DNA from: Terebella lapidaria
Lineage: Eukaryota; Annelida; Polychaeta; Terebellida; Terebellidae
Direction: 5' to 3'
Assembly (NCBI GenBank): GCA_949152475.1
Contig: OX424559.1
Coordinates: 13,795,809 to 13,859,808 of the forward strand
Length of the DNA: 64,000 nt
The notes beneath the pieces were generated by a model. The model worked only from the letters and a program-made list of their open reading frames with translations, was not told the origin of the DNA and did no database searches. The position numbers and the translations under genes were made by a program. Positions 9,815 to 20,640 of the stretch are shown in pieces; the first letter of the stretch is position 1; every line of letters begins with the position of its first letter.

Positions 9815-10003
9815 GTGCCTCTGTGAATGCCGAGAATGATGAGGGTCACACGGCGCTATCCCGTGCGAGCAGCAAAGGACACACTGACGTGGTCCGTGAC
9901 CTTCTAGAACACGGAGCAGATGTGAAACAAGGACAGTGGAAGCCACTGATAGAGGCGGCAGGGAGTGGCCAGTTAGAGGTTGTGAGGGTGCTGATTGAGA
10001 AAG
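9815..10003 (+). CDS. ankyrin-repeat exon, 63-residue module
   Basis: Acceptor GTACTAG ends at 9814; donor GAGAAAG|GTGATT begins at 10004. 189 nt, phase 1 at both ends. Module: ASVNAENDEGHTALSRAS, SKGHTDVVRDLLEHGADVKQ, GQWKPLIEAAGSGQLEVVRV, LIEK. Confidence 0.88.
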
Positions 10004-10237
10004 GTGATTATTACTGAGAATAATAGTTGTACCAGTTACCTCCATATGTCACTGGTAACTACTGTATAAACCAAGTAAAACAATGTCATTCATGTATTAT
10101 AGAACAATTAAAACTGTATTTACATAAATGTTACATAATCACACATTTATGTATCATTATAACGGTGCAAAAAACATGCAATAAAATAACCATACCATTA
10201 TAAACAATACCAGTGTGTGTGTTCACGTTTGTCCTAG

Positions 10238-10426
10238 GTGCCTCTGTGAATGCTGGGAAAATCTTTGGTCACACGGCCCTGTCCCGGGCGAGTGGCAAGG
10301 GACACACTGACGTGGTGCGTGAACTCCTAGAACACGGAGCGGATGTGGAACAAAGATGGGAGAAACCACTGATAGAGGCGGCAGGGCGTGGGAAGTTAGA
10401 GGTTGTGAGGGTGTTGATTGAGAAAG
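10238..10426 (+). CDS. ankyrin-repeat exon, 63-residue module
   Basis: Acceptor GTCCTAG ends at 10237; donor AAAG|GTGACT begins at 10427. 189 nt, phase 1 at both ends. Module: ASVNAGKIFGHTALSRAS, GKGHTDVVRELLEHGADVEQ, RWEKPLIEAAGRGKLEVVRV, LIEK. The introns on either side (10004-10237 and 10427-10636) are AT-rich and hold nothing I recognise. Confidence 0.88.
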
Positions 10427-10636
10427 GTGACTACTAATGCTAATAATAATTAAACATGTACAGGGTAAACTCGATAATCTGCAGAATATTGTAGTGTATT
10501 GAAGTAAATCATTGTTATGTTTGTATCATACCACAAATGGATATGCACACAGATATTGACATGTGCATGTCTTATTATATTACATTACAACATTCCTGAT
10601 AAAATGTACATATATCATTCAAACAAGTATTTCTAG

Positions 10637-10825
10637 GTGCTTCGGTGGATGCCAAGGATGACTATGGTCACACGGCTCTGTCCCGTGCGAGTGGTGAGGG
10701 ACACACTGACGTGGTCCGTGAACTCCTAGAGCACGGAGCGGATGTGGAACAAGAATGGAGGAAACCACTGATAGAGGCGGCAGGGAGTGGGGAGTTAGAG
10801 ATTGTGAGGGTGCTGATCGAGAAAG
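10637..10825 (+). CDS. ankyrin-repeat exon, 63-residue module
   Basis: Acceptor TTCTAG ends at 10636; donor GAAAG|GTGACT begins at 10826. 189 nt, phase 1 at both ends. Module: ASVDAKDDYGHTALSRAS, GEGHTDVVRELLEHGADVEQ, EWRKPLIEAAGSGELEIVRV, LIEK. The following intron (10826-11050) holds nothing I recognise. Confidence 0.88.
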
Positions 10826-11050
10826 GTGACTACCAACGCATATATAAGACATGTAATTACACAATGTTATCGCAATAACTCGCAAAACATTGTAGTGTAT
10901 TGAAATAAATCATTATCTTATATGTGTATTATCACATTTACAAGTACATTTGGATATGTACTTAAGTATTAACATGTTCGTGTATTATTATATGGCATTG
11001 TAATAATCGTGATAGATAAACCGGATATCAGTTAAACAAGTATGTCCTAG

Positions 11051-11239
11051 GTGCCACTGTGAATGCCGAGGATGACAAGGGATACACGGGTCTGTGCCAA
11101 GCCAGCAGAAAGGGTCACACTGAAGTGGTCCGGGAACTCCTAGAACATGGAGCGGAGGTGGAACAAGGATACTGGAAACTTGTGATAGAGGCGGCAGAGA
11201 GTGGGCAGTTAGAGGTTGTGAGGATGCTGATTGAGAAAG
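11051..11239 (+). CDS. ankyrin-repeat exon, last visible
   Basis: Acceptor GTCCTAG ends at 11050; donor GAGAAAG|GTGACT begins at 11240. 189 nt, phase 1 at both ends. The most divergent of the two-repeat modules: ATVNAEDDKGYTGLCQAS, RKGHTEVVRELLEHGAEVEQ, GYWKLVIEAAESGQLEVVRM, LIEK. The element array begins 23 nt after the donor. No terminal exon is found before the window ends, so either the intron is more than 52 kb long or the gene is cut off here. Confidence 0.87.
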
Positions 11240-11262
11240 GTGACTACTATCTCAATGATCAT

Positions 11263-11316
11263 TACCCTCGCCCCGATAGGGGGAGAGGGTATTGCAATTG
11301 GGTCTGTCAGTTTGTT
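11263..11316 (+). repeat. head of a different subfamily (CCCTCGCCCC hairpin)
   Basis: A hairpin-forming stretch, TACCCTCGCCCC paired with GGGGGAGAGGGTA around GATA (11263-11291), is followed by ATTGCAATTGGGTCTGTCAG and TTTGTT. This repeats the head plan of the other elements (palindrome, then a GGTC..TCAG word, then TTTGTT) with an unrelated palindrome. The next head starts right after TTTGTT. It is the outermost head of the stack; no matching tail is in the window. Confidence 0.6.
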
Positions 11317-11570
11317 ACTTGACGAAATTTAATTTCGTCAAGTATGTTGGTCAGTCGTGTTTGTCTGTCTGTCTGTTTGTTACTTGACGAAATTAAATTT
11401 CGTCAAGTATGTTGGTCAGTTGCGTTTGTCTGTCTGTTTTTACTTGACGAAATCAAAGATTTTGTCAAGTATGTTGATCGGTTCCGTTTGTTACTTGCCG
11501 GAATCTAAAGATTTCGTCAAGTATGTTGGTCAGTTGCGTTTGTCTGTTTGTTTGTTTGTTTGTTTGTGAC
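11317..11570 (+). repeat. four stacked element heads and (GTTT)n tracts
   Basis: Heads start at 11317, 11382, 11442 and 11493, each right after a run ending in TT within a GTTT/GTCT-rich tract. The first two are perfect palindromes with 12-bp arms ACTTGACGAAAT; the third is the ACTTGACGAAATCAAAG form seen in the 1.37-kb tandem units; the fourth pairs an ACTTGCCGGAAT arm with an ATTTCGTCAAGT arm and looks like a fusion of two head types. Each is followed by ATGTTGGTCAG or ATGTTGATCGG. The order shows repeated insertion of one element into the head of the one before. Confidence 0.8.
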
Positions 11571-14306
11571 CGCTCCACAGGTCACATTTTTGATCGTAGA
11601 ATCATGAAAATAGGTCAGAAGATGTGCAGTCCAATATGGATGGATGAGTTCATTTTTGGGAGGTCAAGGACAAATATTGAGGTCAAGGTCACGCAAAACG
11701 ATAAAAACACATAAATGGCCATAACTCCGGTTCTAATTGTCCTAGAGACTTCAAACCAAGTTCATATTGTACATAAACTCGAGTTCTATCTTTTGTGACC
11801 TTGACTTTGGCATTTGACCTTGACCTTGAGAAGTTCGCCTAAGGTAAATGTCAAGGTCAAATACGAAGGTCAGCGCACCATATCGAGTAGTATATCGTTG
11901 GAAAGGTCTTGACCCCTGATTGCAGTGATACCTTATTTTCGGCGCTGCGACGTAAACTGACGTCACAATGACGTCATAAACGTCAAATTTCCGAAATTTC
12001 AAAAGGCTATAACATCGTCAATACTGTATGGAATCTCTTCAAACTTGATATGCATATTGACAGCAATGACCTTTACGAATTTAGGTACAAAGGTCAAAGG
12101 TCAAGGTCAAGGTCATCGAAATCCCAGAAAAACACGTTTCCGGTAATAACATCCGTTTGATTTGTCGTAGGTTCATGAATTTTGAACCATATCCTTCAGA
12201 AGAGGTATTATAATTGAGTGTATATGTCAATTTCATGATTGACCTTGAACTTTGTCAGGAAAATAAGGTCATATGAGGAAAACTTCAAGGTCAAATTTTC
12301 AAACTAACTGAAACATATCAAGTAGTATATCAAATGAAAGGTCTTGATTCCCTGGTACATACTTTCTCATCAGTTTTGAGATGTGACGTTTATTGACGTC
12401 ACAGTGACGTCATAAACGTTAATTTTTCGAAATTTCAAATGGTCATAGTGTCCACAAATCTTGTTTGATTCTAATGAAATTATACGGGTATAATATATGT
12501 CTTCATGCACATTCAATGCACAATTTTCGTGACTCAGGGTCAAAAATCAAGGTCAAGGTCACGCAAAATGTTAAAAACACATAAGTGGCCATAACTCCGG
12601 TTCTATTTGTTATAGAGACTTCAAACCAAGTTCATATTGTAGATAAACTCGAGTCCTATCTTCTATGACCTTGACCTTGGCATTTGATCTTGACCTTGAG
12701 AAGTTCGCCATGAGGTGAATGTCAAAGTCAAGTACGAAATTCAGCGCACCATATTGAGTAGTATATCGTTGGAAAGGTTTTGAGCCCCTGATTGCAGTGA
12801 TACCCTATTTTCGGCGCTGCGACGTACACTGACGTCACAATGACGTCATAAACGTCAAATTACCGAAATTTCAAAAGGCCATAACAGCGTCAATAATGTA
12901 TGGAATACCTTGAAACTTGACATGCATATTAATAGCATTGACTTTTACGAATTGAAATACAAAGGTCAAAGGTCAAGGTCAAGGTCATCGAAATCCCAGA
13001 AAAACACCTTTTCGGTTATAACATCTGTTTGAATCGTTGTAGTCTCATAAGATTTGAACCATATCATTCAGAAGAGGTATAGCAATCAGACTTATATGTC
13101 AATTCCATGACTAACCTTGAACTTGATCAGAAAAATGAGGTCACATGAGCAAAACTTCAAGGTCAAATTTTCAAACTAACTAAAAGCTATCAAGTAATAT
13201 ATCAAATGGAAGGCCTTGAACCCATGATCAATAGTTTCCCATCAGTTTTCAAATGTGACGTTTATTGACGTCACAGTGACCTCATGTACGTAAATTTTTC
13301 GAAATTTCGAAGAGCCACAGTGTCCGGAATTCTTGTTCGATTCTGATGGAATTGTTCAAGTATAATTTATATCTTCATGCACGGGCAATGCACAATTTTC
13401 GTGACCCAACGTCACAATGACGTCATAAACGTCAAATTACCGAAATTTCAAAAGGCCATAACAGCGTCAATAATGTATGGAATACCTTGAAACTTGACAT
13501 GCATATTAATAGCATTGACCTTTACGAAATGAAATACAAAGGTCAAAGGTCAAGGTCAAGGTCATCGAAATCCCAGAAAAACACCTTTTCGGTTATAACA
13601 TCTGTTTAAATCGTTGTAGTCTCATAAGATTTGAACCATATCATTCAGAAGAGGTATAGCAATCAGACTTATATGTCAATTCCATGACTAACCTTGAACT
13701 TGATCGGAAAAATGAGGTCACATGAGCAAAACTTCAAGGTCAAATTTTCAAACTAACTGAAAGCTATCAAGTAATATATCAAATGGAAGGCCTTGAACCC
13801 ATGATAAATAGTTTCCCATCAGTTTTCAAATGTGACGTTTATTGACGTCACAGTGACCTCATGTACGTAAATTTTTCGAAATTTCGAAGAGCCACAGTGT
13901 CCGGAATTCTTGTTCGATTCTGATGGAATTGTTCAAGTATAATTTATATCTTCATGCACGGGCAATGCACAATTTTCGTGACCCAAGGTCAAGGGTCAAG
14001 GTCAAGGTCGAAGAAAAGGTCAAAATCACAAAAATTGCCATACCTTCGGAACTATTCATCATAGGATGTTCAAACTGGGACCATATTGTAGCATATCATA
14101 AGGTCTTTGTCCGCTGACCTTGAATGTGCACTTTGACCTTGACCTTGAAAAGTTTGCCCAACGTAAAAATTTCATGAAAAAAGTATCTTTCTTCAAATGT
14201 CGAGGAGTTGTTCAGTAAATCTTTTCAATGTGTAAATTATGAGTAAATGTTTTAAATGTAAACAAATGTTTAGTCATTTCGTCAAGTGTTGGCCTATGGC
14301 CGATTT
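11571..14306 (+). mobile_element. element body and tail (HINE-like), CGTC subfamily
   Basis: The body starts after (GTTT)n with CCGCTCCACAGGTCACA and ends with the tail ATTTCGTCAAGT (14276-14287), a 3-nt gap and the hairpin GGCCTATGGCC (14291-14301). It consists of diverged monomers of roughly 430 bp, each with AGGTCA blocks, a CATAACTCCGGTTCTAAT-like word and paired TGACGTCA sites. The last 90 or so bases before the tail resemble those at 28160-28262 and 50930-51040. No protein-coding frame. The matching head is the second arm of the fused head at 11493. Confidence 0.7.
12832..13985 (+). repeat. 577-bp tandem duplication inside the body
   Basis: The stretch starting with TGACGTCATAAACGTCAAAT at 12841 recurs at 13418, an offset of 577 bp, and the similarity continues to the repeated word GTGACCCAA near 13400 and 13980. 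The two copies differ by only scattered bases. It is an internal duplication after the element was formed. Confidence 0.85.
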
Positions 14307-14324
14307 TTTGTGTGTTTGTTTGTT

Positions 14325-15691
14325 ACTTGCCGGAATTTAAATTCCGGCAAGTATGTTGGTCGGTTGGTTTGTGGATTTGTGTGTGTGTTTGTTTGTTTGT
14401 TTGTTTGTTTGTGCGCGCTCTAGCGTCCACAATTCTTCACTGAATTCTTCAAAAATTCGTGTGTATATTCTCTAGGATAATGGCCAAAAAACGTCCTATT
14501 TTGGAGTGTCTAGGTCAAAGGTCAAGGTCAAGGTCAAGCAAAACGTCGAAAACACATAAGTGGCCATAACTTCGGTTCTAATGGTCCTAGAGACTTCAAA
14601 TTAAGTTCATATTGTAGATAAACTCGAGTTCTATCTTCTGTGACCTTGACCTTGACATTTGACCTTGACCTTGAGAAGTTCGCCATGAGGTGAATGTCAA
14701 GGTCAAGTACGAAGGTCAGCGAATCATATCGAGTAGTATATCGTTGGAAAGGTCTTGGCCCCCTGATTGCAGTGATACCTTATTTTCGGCGCTGCGACGT
14801 ACACTGACGTCACAATGACGTCATAAACGTCAAATTTCCGAAATTTCAAAAGGCCATAACATCGTCAATACTGTATGGAATCTCTTAAAACTTGATGTAC
14901 ATATTGACAGTAATGACCTCTAGCAACTAAAGTACAAAGGTCAAAGGTCAAGGTCAAGGTCATCGAAATCCCAGAAAAACACGTTTCCGGTAATAACATC
15001 CATTTGAATTGCTGTAGGTTCATGTAATTCGAACCATATCATTCAGAAGAGACATAGCAATCGAGCGTATATGTCAATTTCATGATTGACCTTGAACTTG
15101 GTCAGGAAAATAAGGTCATATGAGGAAAACTTCAAGGTCAAATTTCAAAACTAACTGAAACCTATCAAGTAGTATATCAAATGAAAGGTCTTGACTCCCT
15201 GGTACATACTTTCTCATCAGTTTTGAGATGTGACGTTTATTGACGTCACAATGACGTCATAAACGTAATTTTTTTGAACTTTCAAATGGTCATAGTGTCC
15301 ACAAACCTTGTTCGATTCTGATGGAATTATACAAGTAAAATATATGTTTTCATACACAGACAATGCACAATTTTCGTGACTCAAGGTCAAAGGTCGAGGT
15401 TGAGGTCAAGAGAAAGGTCAAAATCACTTAAATGGCCATAACTTCGGAACTAATCGTCGCAGAGAGTTCAAACTAAGGCCATATTGTGGCATATTAAAAG
15501 GCCTTTCATGAGTGACCTTGAATGTGACCTTTGACCTTGACCTTGAGAGGTTCGCCACAAGTCAATATCAAGGTCGAGTACAAAGTTCAGTGCACCATAT
15601 TGAATAGGATACAGTTGGAAATTTCAAATTCATTGAAACCTGTCAAATATCATGAGTATGCGTTCCGGCAAGTGGGTGCCCTAGGGGCTCT
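14325..15691 (+). mobile_element. complete short element (HINE-like), CCGG subfamily
   Basis: Head: perfect 28-bp palindrome (14325-14352) with arms ACTTGCCGGAAT, then ATGTTGGTCGGTTGG and (GTTT)n. Tail: GTTCCGGCAAGT (15662-15673), reverse complement of the head arm but for its first base, followed by the hairpin GCCCTAGGGGC (15678-15688) and TCG. The body begins GCGCTCTAGCGTCCACAATT and carries AGGTCA blocks and paired TGACGTCA. Related copies lie at 29698-31100, 35996-37391 and 56713-58115. No coding frame; non-autonomous. Confidence 0.75.
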
Positions 15692-17655
15692 CGTTTGTTT
15701 GTTTGTTTGTTTGTACGCACTCTAGCGCCCACAATTATGGCTCGATTCTGCCCAAGCTTGGTGTGCATATTCTCTAGGATGATGGCTCGAGACTGCACGA
15801 TTTTGGTGATTCTAGGACAAAGGTCAAGGTCAAGGTCACGCAAAACGTTAAAAACACATAAGTGGCCATAACTCTGGTTCTTTTTGTGCTAGAGACTTCA
15901 AACTAAGTTCATATGGTAGATAAACTCGAGTTCTATCTTCGGTGACCTTGACCTTGACATTTGACCTTGACCTTTAGAAGTTCGCCATGAGGTGAATGTC
16001 AATGTCAAGTACGAAGGTCAGCGAATCATATCGAGTAGTATATCGTTGGAAAGGTCTTGATTCCCTGATTGCAGTGATACCTTATTTTCGGCGCTGCGAC
16101 GTACACTGACGTCACAATGACGTCATAAACGTCAAATTTCCGAAATTTCAAAAGGCCATAACATCGTCAATACTGTATGGAATCTCTTGAAACTTGATAT
16201 GCATATTGACAGCAATGACTTCTACGAATTTGAGTACAAAGGTCAAAGGTCAAGGTCAAGGTCATCGAAATCCCAGAAAAGCATGTTTCCGGTAATAACA
16301 TCCATTTGAACTGTTGTAGGTTCATGAAATTTGAACCATATCATTGAGAAGAGGTATAGCAATCTGGCGTATATGTTAATTTCATGATTGAGCTTGAACT
16401 TGGTCATTAAAATAAAGTCATATGAGGTAAACTTCAAGGTCAAATTTCAAAACTTACTGAAACCTATCAAGTAGTATATCAAATGAAAGGTCTTGATTCC
16501 CTGGTACATACTTTCTCATCAGTTTTGAGATGTGACGTTTATTGACGTGACAATGACGTCATAAACGTTAATTTTTCGAAATTTCAAACGGTCATAGTGT
16601 CCACAAATATTGTTCGATTCTGATGAAATTATACAGGTATAATATATGTCTTCATGCACAGGCAATGCACAATTTTCGTGACTCAAGGTCAAAGGTCAAG
16701 GTCAAGATCAAGGAAAAGGTCAAAATCACATAAATGGTCATAATTTTGGAACTGATCGCCATAAAGAGTTCAAACTAGGACCATGTTGTAGCATATCAAA
16801 AGGTCTTTGTATGTGACCTTTGACCTTGACCTTGAGAAGTTCGCCATAAGTCAATGCCATATACGAAGGTCAGTGCACCATATCAAATAGCTCCTAATTT
16901 CAATGATATCTTATTTTTGGCGCTGTGACGTATACTGACGTCACAATGTTGTCAGGAACGTTAAATTTCCGAAATTTCAAGCAACCATATTAGCGTCAAT
17001 ACTGTATGGAATCACTTGAAACTTGATATGCATATTATCAGCATTGACCTCTACGAATTGAGATACAAAGGTAAAGGTCAAGGTCACCGAAATCTCAGAA
17101 AAAACACCTTTTCGGTAATAACATGTTTGAATCGCGGTAGACTCATTAAATTTGATTCATATCACTCACAACAGATATGACAATCAGAAATATATGTCAA
17201 TTCCATGGTTGACCTTGAACTTGGTCAGGAAAATGAGGTCACCTGAGCAAAACTTGAAGATCAAATTTTCAAGCTGAATGAAACCTATCAAGTAGTATCA
17301 AATGGAAGGTCTTGATTCCATGATACATATTGTTCCATTCGTTTTCAGATGTGACGTTTATTGACGTCACGAACGTAAATTTTTCAAAATTGAAAAAGGC
17401 CATAGTGTCCATAATTTTTGATCAATTCTGATTAAGTTATTCAAATATAGTCTGTATCTCCATGCACAGGCAGTGCACAGTTTTTGTGACTCGAAGTCAA
17501 AGGTCAAAGTCAAGGTCAAGGAAAAGGTCAAAATCACATAAATGGCCATATCTTCGGAACTAATCATAGCAGAGTTCAAGCTAAGACCATACTGTAACAT
17601 ATCAAAACGCCTTTCTTATGTGACCTTGAATGTGACCTTTGACCTTGACTGGAGG
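15692..17655 (+). repeat. element body without its own head, copy 1 of a 4961-bp-offset duplication
   Basis: After the previous tail, (GTTT)n leads straight into the body start ACGCACTCTAGCGCCCACAA. This is what is left of a host element when another has inserted in its microsatellite. From about 15716 to 17655 it is nearly identical to 20677-22616 (offset 4961; only scattered differences such as CAATCTGGCG versus CAATCGGGCG). The two copies part abruptly after GACCTTGACTGGAG, here entering the 328-bp satellite. Confidence 0.8.
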
Positions 17656-19100
17656 GTACTATGCGATACTTTGCCGCCATGATAGATTTCCGCTATGACG
17701 TCATAAACGTAAGGCCTGTCATACAAAATTTTCGACTTTTCAGCAAACATTCAAACATCCACAGTGCACTCAAAGTTGAAGGTTTTGAATTGTAATTATG
17801 AGAACCTATGAGAAATATTATTATACAGCCATATACCAAGTTTCAACGCGCTATGTTCAACGTCAATGACGTCATGACGTGAAACGTCAATTTTGAAAAT
17901 GGGGCTATATCTCGGAAACTATCCGTCATACAGAGAAGCGGATTGTACCACTGGAAAGCTCATTGAATTCTGGTTCAAGAGGATACTATCTGATACTTTG
18001 CCGCCCTGATAGATTTTCCGCTATGACGTCATAAACGTAAGGCCTGTCATATAAAATTTTCGACTTTTCAGCAAACATTCAAACATCCACAGTGCACTCA
18101 AATTTGAAGGTTTTGAGCTGTAATTATGAGAACCTATGTGAAACATTAATATACAGCAACATACCAAGTTTCAACGCGCTACGTTCAACGTCAATGACGT
18201 CATGACGTAAAACGTCAATTTTGAAAATGGGGCTATATCTCGGAAACTATTCGTCGTACAGAGAAGCGAATTGCACCACTGGAAAGATCGTTGAATTCTG
18301 GTTTGAGTGGGTACTATCCAATACTTTACCGCCCTGATAGATTTTCCGCTATGACGTCATAAACGTAAGGCCTGTCATACAAGTTTTTCGGCTTTTCAGC
18401 AAACTTTCAAACAACCACAGTGCACTCAATTTTGGAGGTAATAGACTGTAATTATGAGAATGTATGTGGAACTTCATTACCCAGCCATATAAAGAGTTTC
18501 AACACGCTACGTGCAACGTCAATGATGTCATGACGTAAAACATCAATTTTCATAATGGAGCTATATATCGACAGGTATTTGTCGTACAGAAAAGCAGATT
18601 GCACCATTGGAAAGCTCGTTGAGATCTGGTTTAGGAGGGTACTGTCCGATACTTTTCCGCCATGACAGATTTTCCGCTATGACGTCATAAACGTAAGGCC
18701 TGTCATACAAGTTTTTCGACTTTTCAGCAAACTTTCAAATATCCACAGGGCACTCAAATTTGAAGGTATTGAACTGTAATTATGAGAACCTATGTGGAAT
18801 ACTGATATACAGCCATATACCAAGTTTCAACGTGCTACGTTCAACGTCAATGACGAAAAAAAGGGCTATATATCTGAAAGTATTTGTCGCACAGAGAAGC
18901 GGATGTGCACTCAAATTTGAAGTTATTAGACTGTAATTATGGGAACCTATGTCGTATATTAATACCCATCCATGTACCGAGTTTAAACACGTTACATTCA
19001 ACAACAATGACGTCATGACGTCAAACGTCCATTTTCGAAATAGGATTGTATCTGGGTGAGTATTAATCCTTAATGAAATGGATTACACCGTCGGAAACCT
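17656..19100 (+). repeat. 328-bp tandem satellite core
   Basis: The word CCGCTATGACGTCATAAACG starts at 17690, 18018, 18346 and 18674, a period of exactly 328 bp. Each monomer also holds CAGTGCACTCAAATTTGAAG, a TAATTATGAGAACCTATG word, CAATGACGTCATGACGTAAA and GGGCTATATCTCGGAAA. The fifth monomer (from about 18850) is shortened. A period of 328 bp is about two nucleosome repeats. This is the tandem core of an element whose tail follows at 19142. Confidence 0.92.
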
Positions 19101-19141
19101 CATTCAATTATGCTTAAAGTAGGCCACGCATGTAGAAAAAG

Positions 19142-19194
19142 ATTTCGACAAGTTTGGCCTTTAGGCCAATGGTATCTCGTTTGTGTGTTTGTTA
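19142..19194 (+). repeat. element tail and hairpin
   Basis: Tail ATTTCGACAAGT (19142-19153) and hairpin GGCCTTTAGGCC (19156-19167), then a TCTCGTTTGTGTGTTTGTT spacer leading into the next head. The same tail and almost the same preceding 60 bases (CCTCATTCAATTATGCTT) are found at 20613, so the two elements belong to one subfamily. Confidence 0.8.
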
Positions 19195-20640
19195 CTTGGC
19201 GAAATCTTCGATTTTCGCCAAGTATGTTGGTCACTCGCGGATGTTTGTTTGTTTGTATGTTTGTTCGCGCTCTAGCGGCCACAGTTTTCACGCTAGCATC
19301 TCGAAACTTTTTTGAGGGATAGGTATTCGCCCAAGGACGGGACCGCACGTTTTTGGAAAAAATCGGTTCATTGATGACGTCACCAAAAATTCTTGAAAAT
19401 TCGCCAATGATGAGAGATAGGGATTTTTTTTAGTTTTCAAGAATTCACGCAGCAGTCATATTCGAACCGATACCTCTGAAATTTAGCACACCGATATATG
19501 TTGATATCATCCATCAAACTCCGAAGTTTTATCCGGATCGGTTAAACGTCAATGACGTCATGACGTAAAACGTCAATGTTAAAAATGGGGCCATATATCA
19601 GTAAGTATTTGTCGTAGAGAGAAGCGGATTGCACCGTTGAAAAGCTCGTTGAATTCTGGTTCAGGAGGGTACTGTCCGATACTTTTCCGCCATGATAGAT
19701 TTTCCGCTATGACGTCATAAACGTAAGGCCTGTCATACAAAATTTTCGACTTTTCAGCAAACATTCAAACATCCACAGTGCACTCAAATTTTAAGGTTTT
19801 GAACTGTAATTATGAGAACCTATGTGAAATATTATTATACAGCCACATGCCAAGTTTCAACGCGCTACGTTCAACGTCAATGACGTCATGACGTAAAACG
19901 TCAATTTTCAAAATGGGGCTATATCTCGGAAACTTTCCGTCGTACAGAGAATCGGATTGCACCACTGGAAAGCTCGTTGAATTCTGGTTTAAGAGGGCAT
20001 TGTCTGATACTTTTTCGCCATGATAGAGTTTCCGCTATGACGTCATAAACGTAAGGCCTGCCATACTGGTTTTTCGATTTTTCAGCAAAATTTCAAACGT
20101 CCACAGTGCACTCAAATTTGAAGGTATTGAAGTGTAATTATGAGAACGAATGTGGAACTTTATTACCCAGTCATATACCGAGTTTCAACACGCTACGTGC
20201 AAGGTCAATGACGTCATGACGTAAAACGTCAATTTTAAAAATGGAGCTATATATCGAGAGGTATTTGTCGTACAGAAAAGCGGATTGCACCATTGGAAAG
20301 CTCGTTGAATTCTGGTTTAGGAGGGTATTGTCCGATACTTTTCCGCCATGATAGACTTTCCGCTATGACGTCATAAACGTAAGGCCTGCCATACAAGTTT
20401 TCGGCTTTTCAGCAAACTTTCAAACAACCACAGTGCACTCAATTTTGAAGGTAATAGACTGTAATTATGAGAACGTATGTGGAACTTTATTACCAAGTCA
20501 TGGTATTGTATCTGGATTGTATCTGGGTAAGTATTAATCCTTAATGAATTGGATTACAACGTCGGAAACCTCATTCAATTATGCTTGAAGTAGGCCACGC
20601 ATGTAAAAAAAGATTTCGACAAGTTTGGCCTTCAGGCCAA
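19195..20640 (+). mobile_element. complete element with 328-bp satellite core (HINE-like)
   Basis: Head: imperfect palindrome at 19195-19224 with arms ACTTGGCGAAAT, then ATGTTGGTCACTCG and GTTTGTTTG. Body start: GCGCTCTAGCGGCCACAGTT. Core: three monomers of the 328-bp family (CCGCTATGACG at 19704, 20032 and 20360). Tail ATTTCGACAAGT (20613-20624), one base off the perfect complement of the head arm, then hairpin GGCCTTCAGGCC (20627-20638). At about 1.45 kb it is a compact example of the full plan. No coding frame. Confidence 0.75.

Noticed and set aside
14325-15691. Head and tail read as terminal inverted repeats of a cut-and-paste transposon
   Set aside because: The tail arm is not terminal (a hairpin follows it), the head is a full palindrome, the junctions show no target duplication, and insertion is between two Ts.
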